Positions 1 to 11,351 are shown, counted from the stretch's first letter. The stretch is DNA of 64,000 nt from Panagrolaimus kolymaensis (GCA_028622995.1 JAJQJQ010000011.1:4526001-4590000), one strand, 5' to 3'. Notes: generated by a model from the sequence alone, not told the origin. Numbers and translations: made by a program.

Positions 1-1297
1 TTCGAGATATGCATCACATTTTTTGTTTTTGATTTCATACAACAACAATCCACGAAATAGTTTGATTGGAGGATGTTTCCAAGGTAGCCAATACTTACTT
101 TCAAATGAACTTGGAAGTAAATACAATTTTTTTTGGCCATTTTTCATTCTTCCTTTTAGTAATTTATTACTTTACAGTTTGTCAGAACTCAGGAAATACG
201 CTATTTTTCATTCCTTTAAACTAAAGCTTGTTATACGGAAAAAATCCAAAAAAGGCTGACTAATTTAAAGCTCTTCCTTTCAAAAAAAAGCTTTTCCATT
301 TTTTTTCTTCAAAGATTTATCTGCATTTTTTCATTTCCGTCGAGCTGCGTTCCTCCTCACAAAATCTGGCAGCATGTATTTTGAAATTTCCTGAATTTGA
401 AGAAGAAAAAAAATGTGACTTACTTTTTATTTTTATTTCCAACATTGAAAAAAACTTTGTTGACATTTAAATTTCCCACGCAAGAAGAGCAAAATCTTTT
501 CCTATATTTTTTTGATTGCAACTTTGCGGGTTAAAAAACACTTATTCATTGTTGAGCGGCGGATACATCAGCAAAAAGTTGTGCTTCCGAAATCTCCCTC
601 TTATTTTTTTTACCCAAACACTTTTTCAATCTCCTGCAGTCTCAAGTGGTTCATTTTTTTTAAAAGAAAATATATTTCTTAGTTTGCATTATTGCTATTA
701 CTTTTCCTTAACTTTTTTTTCTCATTTATCTCTTTTTTATATCCTCATTTGAGTTGACACTTTTTTATTTTGTCGAAAAAAATATATAAATGTTTTTGGG
801 TTTTTGGATATACCTTTCTGGCCATCTGCCAGCCGCCATCCTCTTTTTATTATAAAGATATCTTTTCTCATTCCCCTCAGGGCAATGAAGAAGAATGATC
901 GTCTTTGACACTGAACAAAAAAAAAGATATCAAAAACACTGCGCACAAGTAACAACAACAGCTGACGACGATTAGTTTTTTTACTCGCTTTTTTTAACAT
1001 ACATTTTTGTTTCTACTGGCTGCATCAGTTTGGTACTGATGATGGAAAATAAAAGTAGCCTGTTAGCTTACTGGCGATCATTTTTACTATTCATGCCACC
1101 ATATGTTTACAATCTCTTTTAACTAACCTCCTCCTACGCGGCGACAACATGCGTTCACCTTCGCTTTTTTTCTTCTGTTGCTTACATTTTTTACACAGCT
1201 CTGGACTTGATTTATGACTAATTTATCTCTTTAAGCCCTCTATTTATTTTTTATTATCCACTTTTATTTTACTTTTTCATGATTAAAAAAAAGTATA
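1..1297. other. No gene recognised at left edge
   Basis: AT-rich sequence with many T and A runs and only short, low-complexity reading frames. A 7-bp inverted repeat with a 5-nt loop lies at 1023-1041. The stretch may be a long 5' intron or upstream region of the next gene, because a TTTTTTAG acceptor-like site sits at the front of that gene's first recognised exon. Confidence 0.4.
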
Positions 1298-2748
1298 ATG
1301 TTTTTTAGTTGCAAAACAGAGCCTATTCAACTTTTAACTCGCCATCATCAGTGTGCCTCCCAAACTACTCCATCATTGGCTAAAAGAAGTGTAGAAAATA
1401 ATTCAAGTACCATGACGGTATCATTTAATCCAGATTGTTATTCGTCAACCGATTATATTAATTATTGTATTACTCGAAATAATAATGCATATTCAACTTC
1501 TACCCTTCCATTAGGATGTCATATGGGAATGAATCGGTCGATGGATGCTTTAAATGATCGTTTAATTCATTCAAATGATTTTACTCGTTCACTTCGAAGG
1601 CAACCATTTCAAAAAGCTTCAACATCATCAAATAAATTTGAAGGATTTTACCCACCTTTACATAAAAGAACTCGAAGTTTTGATAGCGCAACTCAGTAAG
1701 TTTTTTTATTTATTTCGTTACTGTATTCATCGACCTAATAGTTCATTAGTGTGTTGGCCGATAGCGTCACATCACTTTCCGCCCACATTATTACTATTTT
1801 GTTCACTTAAATGTTTTTTCAAAAGCTTTAAAAAACTTATTTATAAGATGTGTTTACTTTTTTTTAGCTTTGCTGTTATCGCACCATTAAAGGGCGCTAA
1901 ATTAAGTACTTTTGGTCAAAAATTATCTACAACTCAACAACAAAAACCTGGGGCTTTTCAAGCTACAAAAAATTTCATTAAAAAACTTTATAATAATAGC
2001 ACCACATTACCTAAGAAACTTCGATCGGGCAAAAGTCAACAAAAACTTGATCGAATTAAAGCTGCTACAAGTCCTTTTTATGAAATTAGGTTCGTCGTTT
2101 GCGTTTGAGATTTATAAATTAGTGTGAGATGGTTTTATTTTAAGATATCCAGAACCTGAAGAAATTCCATATTTACCATATAACATTCAATATGAAGTGG
2201 AATCAGAAAATAATGATGAAGAAACAGAATTGGATGTTGGAACAGAGGAATTTGACTCCTCTGTAGCTGCATCATGTTCTTCAAGCACCCAAGATAAATC
2301 GATTAATGGTCAAAATGCACCCGATGAAGGCATATTTTCTGGATCGGATGAAAAATCTCAAACTGGAAGTGATTTCACTGCTCCATCATGCATTTCAAGT
2401 AGTAACCGATCCACTGCTGCTGCACCTGAACAATTTCAATCATGGAACGATCTATTCGGGCATCTAAAAAAGGAAATAGTACGTTTGTTTTCAATTTTTA
2501 AAAAATTTTCTAATTATTTTGTTTTTTTAAAGACAGAAATGCGAGCTCGTGACGCACAAATCCTTGAAAATTTAAAAACAGTTGAATCGGGGCTTAGTTA
2601 CGTCAAAGGTTTGGATCGATCTCGAAGTGAATATTCTCCACTTCATCGCATTCTCAATGCACCCACAACCCTTCCAGCTGGAAGTCGTGAACATCGTGCA
2701 TCCACCTCCTCTTCAAATCGACCACCACTTAGAAGCACTTTTGTTTAA
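1298..2748 (+). CDS. Uncharacterised protein, weakly FAM89/LRAP25-like C-terminal helix
   Basis: I do not recognise this gene securely. Four exons splice in frame: 1298-1695, 1868-2089, 2145-2478 and 2533-2748, giving about 390 residues. The first 200 residues are Ser/Thr/Asn-rich and basic. An acidic stretch (ENNDEETELDVG) and a Ser-rich stretch follow. Then comes a predicted helical segment beginning WNDLFGHLKKE and running through RDAQILENLKTVESGLSYVK. That helix resembles the LRKEM...LL.QL..LYES segment of the FAM89/leucine-repeat adaptor family, but the match is short and from memory. The start is uncertain. The ATG at 1298 runs straight into a TTTTTTAG acceptor-like site ending at 1308, so this exon may be internal. 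A second in-frame ATG is at 1413. Confidence 0.55.
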
Positions 2749-3046
2749 TTCATCCTTTATTATCTCAAAAAATATTATTTTAATCTCTTCTCCCCGGTGT
2801 TAGGTAAATCAATCACCAGCCCAGTTATCAAAAAATCATTTGGTCATTTGACTTATTATTATTTTTTCTATCTCTCTTCTCTCGTTTCATTCTGGTCAAA
2901 AACAAAAAATTATAATTAATTTACTGTGCTGTATTTTATTTCGTGCCAATATTTTTCTTAAATGTTTATTTTATAAAAAGGATCTATAAATAATATTTTT
3001 TAAACAATTGATGATACATGTTTGACTGCAAATTTTGAGAGTTAAT
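2749..3046. other. Convergent 3' intergenic region
   Basis: Tail-to-tail spacer between the 1.3-2.7 kb gene and the SCPx gene. It is AT-rich and holds the two 3' UTRs. I see no further gene or structured element. Confidence 0.5.
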
Positions 3047-5187
3047 TTAAATTTTGGATTTAAGCATGCTTGGGTCAAGGATGCTTTTGAGTTTCATAGC
3101 TTTTGCAATATTACCTTTAAGCTTCATTTTACCTTGCATGAATGCCTAAAAATGGGAATTTAAAAAGATGGTTTTTTGAAACAGAAAGCTAATAATCTCA
3201 TCTTTAGCTAAATCCTACTTACTTGATCAGGTTTTAATTTGCCAGCAGCCATTTGGATAAAATCATCATCTTTTACACTAATTTCAACATCGACCTTTTC
3301 ATTTGATTCACCAACGAATGGTGGGTCTTTTTTAAGATTGATGGTCCAATTTTTGGTTGTTGTTCCGTCGGTTACATTAATACGGAATGAAGCTTGAACT
3401 TGTTTAACCAATTCTTTTTCAGAATTAGCGCGTTCTTTAATTTCCTTGAAAATTTCATCAGATTTTAAGCTTCCACTACTTTTTGAAGCATTATTATTAT
3501 TGTTGTTGTTATGATTGGAATTATTACCACCGTCAGCCATTTTATAAAGACCTACGACAACAGCTCCACCAATTCCTGAAAAAATAAATTCAATAATTTA
3601 TTTTAGAAAAAGGAGTCTTGTATTGTTTGAAATGTATGTGTATTGATTAAAATACACTACGATGATTTTTAACTTTCATAAGCTTTAACTACACACAAAA
3701 GAAATTGATAAGCTATCATCTCGACTTTTGCCATGTTTTTGTTCAATGAAAAGAAAAAATATTTTAGCTCAGAAAAATTTCAGAATGTTCATTATTTGTT
3801 TGGCAAAAAACTAATTTTGCGATGCTTTTTCAAATAAAATGAATTCGAAAACTTTGTTGCAAAATTAAAGGTAAAACTAACCAATATTATGTTGCATTGC
3901 AACTTTACAATTTGGAACTTGACGTTGACCACATTTGCCTCGAAGTTGATTAGATAATTCAACAATTTGTGCAACGCCTGTAGCACCAATGGGATGACCT
4001 TTAGAAATTAATCCGCCACTTGGATTAATAACCCATTTTCCACCATAAGTATTATCTCCACGATCAATGAGTTCACCAGCTTTTCCAATGGGGCAAAGTC
4101 CAATAGCTTCATATGTGATTAATTCATTTGCAGCAAAGCAATCATGTAATTCAATAACTTGAACATCATTTGGAGTCATATGAGTATTTTTAAAAAGATC
4201 TCTTGCTGCTGTTTGAACCATATCAAATCCAATCATTTTAATATTAGATTTTTCATTAAATGCACTTGGAACATCAGTTCGAAGTTCCATTCCTACAATT
4301 TCAACTGCTTGTTTACGAAGTTCAGGGTGCTTTTGAAGGAATTTTTCTGAGCAAAGTACAGCTGCAGCTGAACCATCTGAAGTTGGACTACATTCAAGAA
4401 GGCCACAAAAATCATAAATTTTTCGTGCATTCATAACTTGATCAAATGAAAATTCCTTGCGGAATTGTGATTTTCTAGAAATGAAATATTTTTGAAGGCC
4501 ATTATTTTATCTATAGACTTACTCATTATGAACAGAATGTTTATGATTTTTATGAGCAATTTTAGCAAAATGTTCTCGTTTTGTTCCTAAAAATTTTAAA
4601 TTTCAATCACAATTTATTCCATTCCTTTTTTGTTACCATATTTTTCCATGTGTTCTTTACCAGCATTGGTGAACATCTGACAAGTCATTGGAGCAGGGAA
4701 AAGTCCATATGTATCTGCCATAACTTCCAAATGTTTATCTACAGCAATGGCACGACCATCGGGATTATTACTCATCGCTTCCAAGGATCCAGGAAGCATT
4801 TTTTCAAAACCACAAGCAAGAACGCAATCGGCATTTCCAGATTCAATAATTTGTTTGCAAAGATAAACTCCACTTGAACCCGAAGCACAGGCATTATTGA
4901 CGTTGTAAATTGGAATACCGGTCATGCCGACTTCATAAAGAGCTCTTTGCCCGCAACAAGTTCCACCATAAAGAAAGCCAACTGTAGCTTGTTGAATATC
5001 AGTATATTTTAATCCACAATCATCAAGGGCAAGTGTCACTAAAAAAAGTCATGAAACACAAATATTAAACGATGGAATTCTCACCAGCTTCTTTAACGAA
5101 ATCAGGATAATCAAGACCGGTGGATTGGGGCTTGGTGAATTTGGTCATGCCAACTCCAACAACGTAAACTTTTGGCTTTGCAGACAT
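3047..5187 (-). CDS. SCP2: SCPx-type peroxisomal 3-ketoacyl-CoA thiolase fused to a sterol carrier protein 2 domain
   Basis: Six exons join in frame: 5187-5085, 5038-4637, 4586-4523, 4474-3882, 3575-3223 and 3145-3047, giving 537 residues. The family thiolytically shortens branched or very long acyl-CoAs in peroxisomes; the C. elegans relative DAF-22 performs the last step of ascaroside side-chain shortening. Visible thiolase motifs are [10 protein letters not shown] (nucleophilic Cys), [10 protein letters not shown] and [13 protein letters not shown]. The thiolase end, [15 protein letters not shown], reads on through an internal Met and an Asn-rich linker into an SCP2 domain (about residues 410-537), within one exon. 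The protein ends in Ser-Lys-Ile, a possible variant PTS1. A TTTTAG acceptor at 5213-5212, with no donor upstream, suggests trans-splicing. Known C. elegans DAF-22 lacks the SCP2 domain. The internal Met could also start a separate SCP2 product, as happens in mammals. Confidence 0.93.
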
Positions 5188-6021
5188 TGTTGCAAATCTA
5201 TAACAAGCTCTCTAAAAGTTTTAAAAAATAAGTTAAAGTTAAATGCAAAAGAAAATGTGTAATCAGCGCAATGGACATCAATGAAATAACTACTAATAAA
5301 GGAAAAGAAAAAAAAGTTTCTTCCTTCGTGTTGTCGACTCTTTAGACTACGACGGTCAACGCACAATTCTTGTAGTAAAAAATCAGTTTTGAAAGAAAGA
5401 GAAAAAGACTAATGAAACCACAATTATGAAAAAATAAATTCTTCAATGAAAACTAAATGCAGTTTATAGCAATCGAAAAGTAAGGTTAATAATTTATTGG
5501 CATTGATGGATTTTTTAGTTAATTTCTCAGTAAATGTGTAAGTGGCAATCATATTGAAAACAAAGCAAGTTAATGAATGATAATAAGAATGCCACAACCA
5601 TCAATGTGTAAAAAGCCATTCATTTCAAATTCAAAGGGAGTTTTTTTCTCCAGCTAAGTGAAAGTGACCATGTTTTGTTTATGCTCTAACAATAATTTTC
5701 CTTTTTATCAGTTGTCCCCGAACTATTTCATTTCCATGTTCTTTTAAAGCAGAATACACTATACTTCACAAATTGTGTCCATTCTTTCTTTCAAAGTTTG
5801 TGCATTTTTCTTAAAGCATTTCAAAAATAACGACCGCAAAAAATGGAAATAATTTGAATTTTGTATTTATGAAAATTTGTTATTGTTAAAAATGTTGGAG
5901 GATTTGCATTAGGCTACATAGGCTTTTCCATGCTAATTTTTTTTTGTAATTACATTTATCAAGATGAAACATTTTTGTCAAAGAAAAATAAATCTTCATC
6001 GATACCGTAAAGAAAAAAATC
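5188..6021. other. Divergent intergenic region, SCPx / small Cys-anchor gene
   Basis: Head-to-head spacer expected to hold both promoters. It contains the short 5' leader of SCPx (acceptor at 5213-5212) and otherwise unremarkable AT-rich sequence. No recognised site. Confidence 0.4.
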
Positions 6022-6548
6022 ATGGGTTGTTGTAGATCAAAAGAATTCCATGAAAAAGAAATCGGAATAAATGATAATGAATTGAGAAAAGTGCGATTTG
6101 AACCTCAACCTGTTGATGCTTTTGATGATCTCGATACTGATAATGACCAGTAAGTTTATTTTTATTTTCGTTAAAACCTTTAATGAAATGTCTTTTTTTC
6201 AGGAAAGGCAAAGTCGCTGTTGATCACATTTTCCGTCCTACAAGGTTTGCTTTTTTGGTTTCATTTTATGTAAATGATTTTTATTCTATCTTTTATAGAG
6301 AAGTTTATGGTCAACCTGCAAAAGATCTTATTGATGCTGGAATTGATTGGCAAGCTGAATATCATATTGATTTAAGAAATCGTCCATCACCAAGTGATTT
6401 TCCAGCTTTTGCACATGAAAAACAACAACAAAATGATGAACGAAGAGATAATAAAGAAGTCCGCTTAAATTTTTTCTATGCCTTTAAGTTTACTTAATTT
6501 TGATATTTATAGGTTCAACATAAAAAACCTTTGAATTTTGAACCATGA
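6022..6548 (+). CDS. Small protein with MGCC lipid-anchor N-terminus, C-terminus shared with MED4 neighbour
   Basis: Unrecognised gene. Exons are 6022-6149, 6203-6244, 6299-6458 and probably 6513-6548, giving about 121 residues. If the weak GTCCGC donor at 6459 is not used, the frame reads on to a stop at 6495-6497. The N-terminus Met-Gly-Cys-Cys-Arg-Ser-Lys-Glu is a classic N-myristoylation plus palmitoylation context, as in LAMTOR1, but I see no further LAMTOR1 similarity. An acidic stretch follows (FDDLDTDNDQ). From residue 51 on, the sequence HIFRPTR / EVYGQPAKDL is nearly the same as the C-terminus of the adjacent MED4 gene, intron included. Either this gene acquired MED4's terminal exons or the reverse. 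Translation beyond the duplication is uncertain. Confidence 0.6.
6224..6418 (+). repeat. 195-bp tandemly dispersed duplication, copy 1
   Basis: Exon end, 54-nt intron and following exon of the small MGCC gene. It aligns without gaps to 7419-7613 (constant offset 1195). I count about 13 mismatches, 7 of them in the intron. Every exonic mismatch changes an amino acid. Confidence 0.93.
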
Positions 6549-6777
6549 AAAAGTTCAACATCAACCATTTTTTCCAAAGAATCTTCAATATCGAAATTCA
6601 AAAAAAGTCTTACAACGTCTATTTTCTCTTCCATTTTTTGTTTTCAAATTTTTTTCAAACTTTGGATTTCCTTTTTTATTTTATATGTACGTGCTTTTTT
6701 GATAATAAAATATTTATTTAAATCATTTTTGTCTTTTGTACATAAATTACTTTTGATTATCTACTGCCTAGAAAATA

Positions 6778-7629
6778 ATGGGAGGCGGTATAAATTTGAA
6801 GGAAGATCTGGTTGAATTATCACTTGACATTCATGCAATTTTAACTCAGGTTAGTTTTTTTAAACATTTTAGTTTGTATTTAACTATTTTACTAATTTTA
6901 GACTGTTGCTGTATTTGTTGATTGTGCAAAGAAACGCATAGTGGATGATAAGCTAGCACACTTAACAAGCTTGCTTTCAAATAAATCTGATCAATTTAAT
7001 GAAATAGTTCGAAAAGGTTTATAAGTTTTTTTCTTCTCTATCTTGTTATCAAGTAAAATTACATTTTCAGTGAATTGCCGCTATGATAAAGAAAGATTTA
7101 TTAAATCATTAAAAGAATCTGTTAAAAGACGTGATGAATTTATTGCTGCTCAAAGTGAAAAGGTATCAAAAATTTTTAATGCTATATCCAACGCAAATTA
7201 TGATGTATGTTTCTCTTTCTCTGTTTGATTTCTCATCCAAATTAGTATTTTTAGGCACATAAAGCACTCATAAAAGCCAAAGCAGAAAGTAAAACTTTTG
7301 AACCAGAAGAAGTGATTCGTTTATCAAATCTGATCTCAAAGAATTTTTCTGTTGCATCTCCTCATAATTGGCAACAAGGTGATCCTACTCGTCCATTTCC
7401 AACAGAACTTCAATTCCGTCACATTTCTCGTCCTACAAGGTTTACTCTTTTGGCTTCATTTTATGTATATGATTTTTACTCAACCTTTTATAGAGAAGTT
7501 TATGGTCAACCTGCAAAAGATCTTGTTGATGATGGAATTGATGGGCAAGCTGAATATCATATTGATTTAAGAAATCGTCCATCACCAAGTGATTTTCCAT
7601 CTTTTGCACATGATGAAATAAACTTTTAA
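6778..7629 (+). CDS. MED4: Mediator complex subunit 4
   Basis: Five exons splice in frame: 6778-6849, 6902-7016, 7071-7204, 7255-7439 and 7494-7629, giving 213 residues (human MED4 has 270). MED4 is a structural subunit of the middle module of Mediator, which links transcription factors to RNA polymerase II in the nucleus. The first 110 residues are helical. The diagnostic segment is near residue 125: EEVIRLSNLISKNFSVASP, then HNWQQGDPTRPFPTELQFR. It matches the family pattern of a helix, a short loop with a Trp, and G-D-P-x-R-P-x-P-T. After that, the last 50 residues (RHISRPTR / EVYGQPAKDL...) duplicate the C-terminus of the upstream gene and do not resemble the acidic Ser-rich tail of vertebrate MED4. 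An acceptor (CTACTGCCTAG) sits just before the ATG. Confidence 0.87.
7419..7613 (+). repeat. 195-bp duplication, copy 2 (in MED4 terminal exons)
   Basis: Second copy of the exon-intron-exon block at 6224-6418, in the same orientation. The intron boundaries (AAG|GTTTAC ... TTTTATAG) and its 54-nt length are kept. Confidence 0.93.
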
Positions 7630-8544
7630 TGTATTATACTGCTTGTTTTTATGGTGTTCGGTAAAGTGTTCAGCGGGTAACGAATAGTGATGGAAACAAA
7701 ACTACAGAGCAACTGGAATTAAAGCACATCATTTAACAAAATCCAGAAAATATGTTACATACCCTACGCTAAAACTGTTACCTTTCTTCTACAAAAGTTG
7801 TAAAAGATAAAAAAAACAGTCATCAGCCACGGGTCCATTTTTGTAACCCATTTAATATACGAAACCTCTACAATTTTGTGGAAGTTTCCTCCCAAACTTT
7901 TTTTCATGTGTAAATATTTTTAAATTTCATTTCTAAAACGCTTTCGAGTTTACAATGAATAGAATAATCTAAATTTTGCTAACTTTTTCTCGCTGAGGTA
8001 ATCAGTAATATTTTGGGCAATCATTAAAGAAAATCTAAATGGGGCTTTTTGGAATTCAAATAAAACTTTTAAATGATAGAGAGAGAAAAATGGTAAGGAT
8101 ATCGGAAGTTCAAGCTCCAACTTCGATAAAATGATGTAGCTTTATTACTGACAAAAACAAAGATAGAATCCAGCGACAATTCAACAATAAATACAACAAT
8201 CACTATATCATTTATGAACAAATCATTAAGAAATTTTCTTTATCCCGTATGTGAGTTTATGAATTATATAAACTCCAGTTTTTTATGCTAACAAAATTAA
8301 TTTCAAGACATACTTTTGTCAATTTAAAGTGTATCTTCTTACCATAACCAGCTTTTAAATTGCTAGACTTTATTTTAAGTATCATAGTTTAATAAAAATT
8401 TGCATTTGAACTGAATAATTTTTTCATTTAGCTAATAACGAAATAAAAATCAAGGATATGTAAAATTTTTGTTTTATGTTGCTGAGTTTGTTTTGACTCG
8501 AACAGTGTTAGCTGTTTCAATCAAACGAAGCAAAGTTCGTCAGA
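7630..8544. other. Intergenic, no gene seen
   Basis: AT-rich spacer between MED4 and the next plus-strand gene. No long reading frame, tandem array or obvious inverted repeat. Confidence 0.4.
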
Positions 8545-9066
8545 ATGATGGCTGCTGCTAAATATCTTCCTTATTTTTTATTTGCTTTTATTATTTTTGT
8601 TGGATCTGCATATGGTTGGGATGATCAGGAAGATTGGATGAAACAGAAGCAGAGAGAAAATGAAGAACGCTCAAGAAAATTCAATGAAGAAAATGAAGAA
8701 CGCTCAAGAAAATATGATGAAGAAACTGCAATGCACTCCAACGAAGTTCATGATAAATATGATACTAATGTCAAAGTTGTTAAAAGTCTAACATGGTTAT
8801 GGATTACACTTCCTATTGTTTTTATAATCATGTGAGTTTTCTTTTTTTAACGTTTATATTTACAAACCTTTAACTCACTTGTTTAATTTTTCAGAGTTAT
8901 TGTGGTTATTGTCATCGTAGTCATCTGCATCAAAAAAAAATCAAAGAGAAATGGACCTCCTCCACCGCTTCCAGTTGTTATTTCTGCTCCACCGCCACCT
9001 CCTCCTCCACCGCCACCAGCTTATGATCAACCTCAAATTGGAATCAATGTCAATATGCAAATTTAA
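8545..9066 (+). CDS. Single-pass membrane protein with proline-rich PPxY cytoplasmic tail
   Basis: Unrecognised gene of two exons, 8545-8831 and 8895-9066, giving 152 residues. Residues 1-24 form a signal peptide ending near SAYG|WDD. The short extracellular part is highly charged and carries an 11-residue direct repeat (NEERSRKFNEE then NEERSRKYDEE), encoded by 33-bp repeats at 8659-8724. A transmembrane helix spans the intron (LTWLWITLPIVFIIM, then VIVVIVIVVICI) and is followed by a Lys-rich stop-transfer. The cytoplasmic tail is proline-rich with ten consecutive prolines and ends near PPAYDQPQIG, which holds a PPxY motif of the kind bound by WW domains. Function unknown. A WW-domain adaptor or a Nedd4-type ligase would be a natural partner by inference only. 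Confidence 0.8.
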
Positions 9067-9873
9067 TGTTTTAAAAAGATTGACAAAATGTGCATTTATG
9101 TTTTCATCAATTTGTATTTTGATTATTGTAATGATTAATAAATTTATTAATATTTTTTATTTTTTCGTTAGATAAAAAACTCAACAATTCGGGAAAACAA
9201 CGTTTAAAGTTTTGGAAAATTTTAAACAATAGCAGCATAAAGTTTTAACTTCATAATTGCAAAGAAGCGTTAGTTTGGGTATAAAAAATGAGTTGAACTC
9301 ACTTCTCTTTACGAATATTATGTAACACAACTTTTTTCTCGTTTCAATTCAATCTAAAACTTTTCTCATTCTCTTCTTCACATTTCTGAAAATTAAGGTT
9401 TTTCGATCAAACACCTTTTTTCTTTTCAGGTTATTTTGTCCATTTTGCGTGCAATTTGTAAAGAATTTAAAAGAAAATTCTTTGTTTTTTTCTTAGTTTT
9501 TTATATTTTTGGTTTGTAAATAGACGACTTCCACTAACAAAAAAAGAGATTAATTGGCAATAAAGTACAATTCAATTTGTTTTTATATAACTCTTTGAAA
9601 AGGGAAACAGTAAAGTAAATTAATTTATTTATTTACTAATCAACATTGCAAAAAACCAATAACAAAAATATTATTAAACAACAATTATTGCTAAAGAAAC
9701 GAAGAAAACTGCAAACTGTACAACATCATCAAATAAATTGGATAAAAATTAGGTTTTGCTTAACAAACCTTTAAAAAAATCTGAGACCTTTCCTATATGC
9801 ATCATCATATTTTTGTTACAAAACCCGGAATGGTTGGTTGTTTTGGCTTTTTTTAAAGCCTTTGAATATAAAC
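9067..9873. other. Convergent intergenic region, no gene seen
   Basis: AT-rich 3' flank of the membrane-protein gene and of the EF-hand gene on the opposite strand. Only short frames without codon structure. Confidence 0.4.
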
Positions 9874-9876
9874 ATT

Positions 9877-10446
9877 TTAAACAGCAACTTGAATGGGATC
9901 TAATTCATAGAAAGGAAAAGTTTGATCAAACTTTTGATATTCTCCAAGGTTCAATCCACCATTGTTGTCGCTGTCAAACTTTGCAAAAAGTTCGCCGAAA
10001 TTATCACGAGGTTTAAGAAGGAAACGTTTGGAAAGGATTCGTTTAACTTCGGTGGTGCTCAATTGTTTATCATTATTTTCATCGAATTCTTTGAAAAGGC
10101 TAATATAATATTTTTTGGAGTTGTCAGTTTTATCATCTTCGTGCTTTTGGTAAAATGCTGCATATTCATCTGATGAAAGAATACCATCACCATTAGTGTC
10201 AAGCATATCAAATTCAGCTTTTTTCATTTGAACATAGCTTAATTCAGTGTGAAGGAATTCATCAAAATTTAATGTAAGATCTTCATCTGCGTCCGCTCTA
10301 ACGAAAGATTCCGCAGGGGTTTCAGTGGCAGCTACAACTTCGGGATGATCTTCATGTTCATCATCGTGTTCATGATTCTCGGCAATGGGCATAGCTAATA
10401 CAACGGCAAGACAGAGAGCAGCCAAAAATACAAAGCTTTTAAACAT
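9877..10446 (-). CDS. Secreted four-EF-hand calcium-binding protein
   Basis: Single exon of 189 residues. Residues 1-18 are a signal peptide (FVFLAALCLAVVLAMP), followed by a His/Glu/Asp-rich linker. Four EF-hand loops can be read: DADEDLTLNFDE, DTNGDGILSSDE, DENNDKQLSTTE and DSDNNGGLNLGE. The second is canonical. The others have substitutions at some ligand positions but keep acidic residues at most of them. There is no ER-retention tetrapeptide (the end is QVAV), so secretion is more likely than a calumenin-type ER location. A TTTTTCAG acceptor at 10478-10477 without an upstream donor suggests a trans-spliced leader of about 30 nt. Exact family not recognised. Confidence 0.85.
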   Translation of the reverse strand: MFKSFVFLAALCLAVVLAMPIAENHEHDDEHEDHPEVVAATETPAESFVRADADEDLTLNFDEFLHTELSYVQMKKAEFDMLDTNGDGILSSDEYAAFYQKHEDDKTDNSKKYYISLFKEFDENNDKQLSTTEVKRILSKRFLLKPRDNFGELFAKFDSDNNGGLNLGEYQKFDQTFPFYELDPIQVAV

Positions 10447-11351
10447 CTTTTAGGTATTTAAGGTAGTGATTGTTATCTGAAAAATATTTGAAAATTATTC
10501 AACTATTTAAACCATTTTTTGGTGGTGATGATCAAACACACGCAGAAGATGTACTTAAAGAACAGAGACGTTCTGACGCCTCTAATACCACGCCTACTCC
10601 TCCAACAAAAAATGTAAGTTCATTTTTGTTTTGTGAATCACGAAAAAGTTTAAAAAATCATCAAAAATAATTAAAGTTGATAGAATTCCAACAGTAAAAG
10701 GCCGTTGTCCGGTCACATATCCTTTTCTTCAATTCAGCTGATTTCATCGATTTGGGTCATTTATCAAACTAACTAACACGAGATCGACAAAAAATGCCTT
10801 TCTCAAAAAAGACATTTGAAAAGAAAAAAAACTCAAATTGACTGATTAGTTTTTAATCACACATTTAACACCATTTTTGCTGGGTTTTTATATTCAAAAA
10901 AATTCTTCATCATCCAAAAAGGTGGAGTAAGTAAGAGTTCATGATTTTATTGATAAAAATAGACAAACTAAAGAATGCGCGAAAAAAACAAACGAAGAAA
11001 AAAAAGAAAACGAAGTCAGATGGTCACCGACCGATCACATATTTTTTTGGTCATCATCAATTTGTTGACGTCGATCAAATTGTTTTTTATTAAAAGAAAT
11101 AAAAAAAAGTTGTTTAATCAAATAAAAAAAGAATGTTTGAGGAAGAAATAGATTCAGAATTAACTTTCTTCAATCCTTACTTTTCATGAAGAAAAGAAAA
11201 TTGTGGATTTAATCTAATTTGGTAATGTTGAATATAAAACTATGGTTTTGAGAAAAGTTTTTGCGAATTCGATTTTCATTTGACATATATTTTTAAAGAT
11301 TTTTAAATTAAAATAATTTAGGTAATAATGTGGTCAAAAAAGCTGAATTCA
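10447..11351. other. Non-coding stretch upstream of EF-hand gene
   Basis: Presumed promoter side of the EF-hand gene. A coding-looking frame at 10470-10613 ends at a good GTAAGT donor, but it has no ATG and no acceptor (see rejected items). Otherwise nothing. Confidence 0.35.

Noticed and set aside
10470..10613. Coding-looking frame ending at a consensus GTAAGT donor (contains FKPFFGGDDQTHAEDVLKEQ)
   Set aside because: The frame opens right after a stop, has no ATG and no upstream splice acceptor, and there is no downstream plus-strand exon to join. It may be a remnant exon; RNA-seq would decide.
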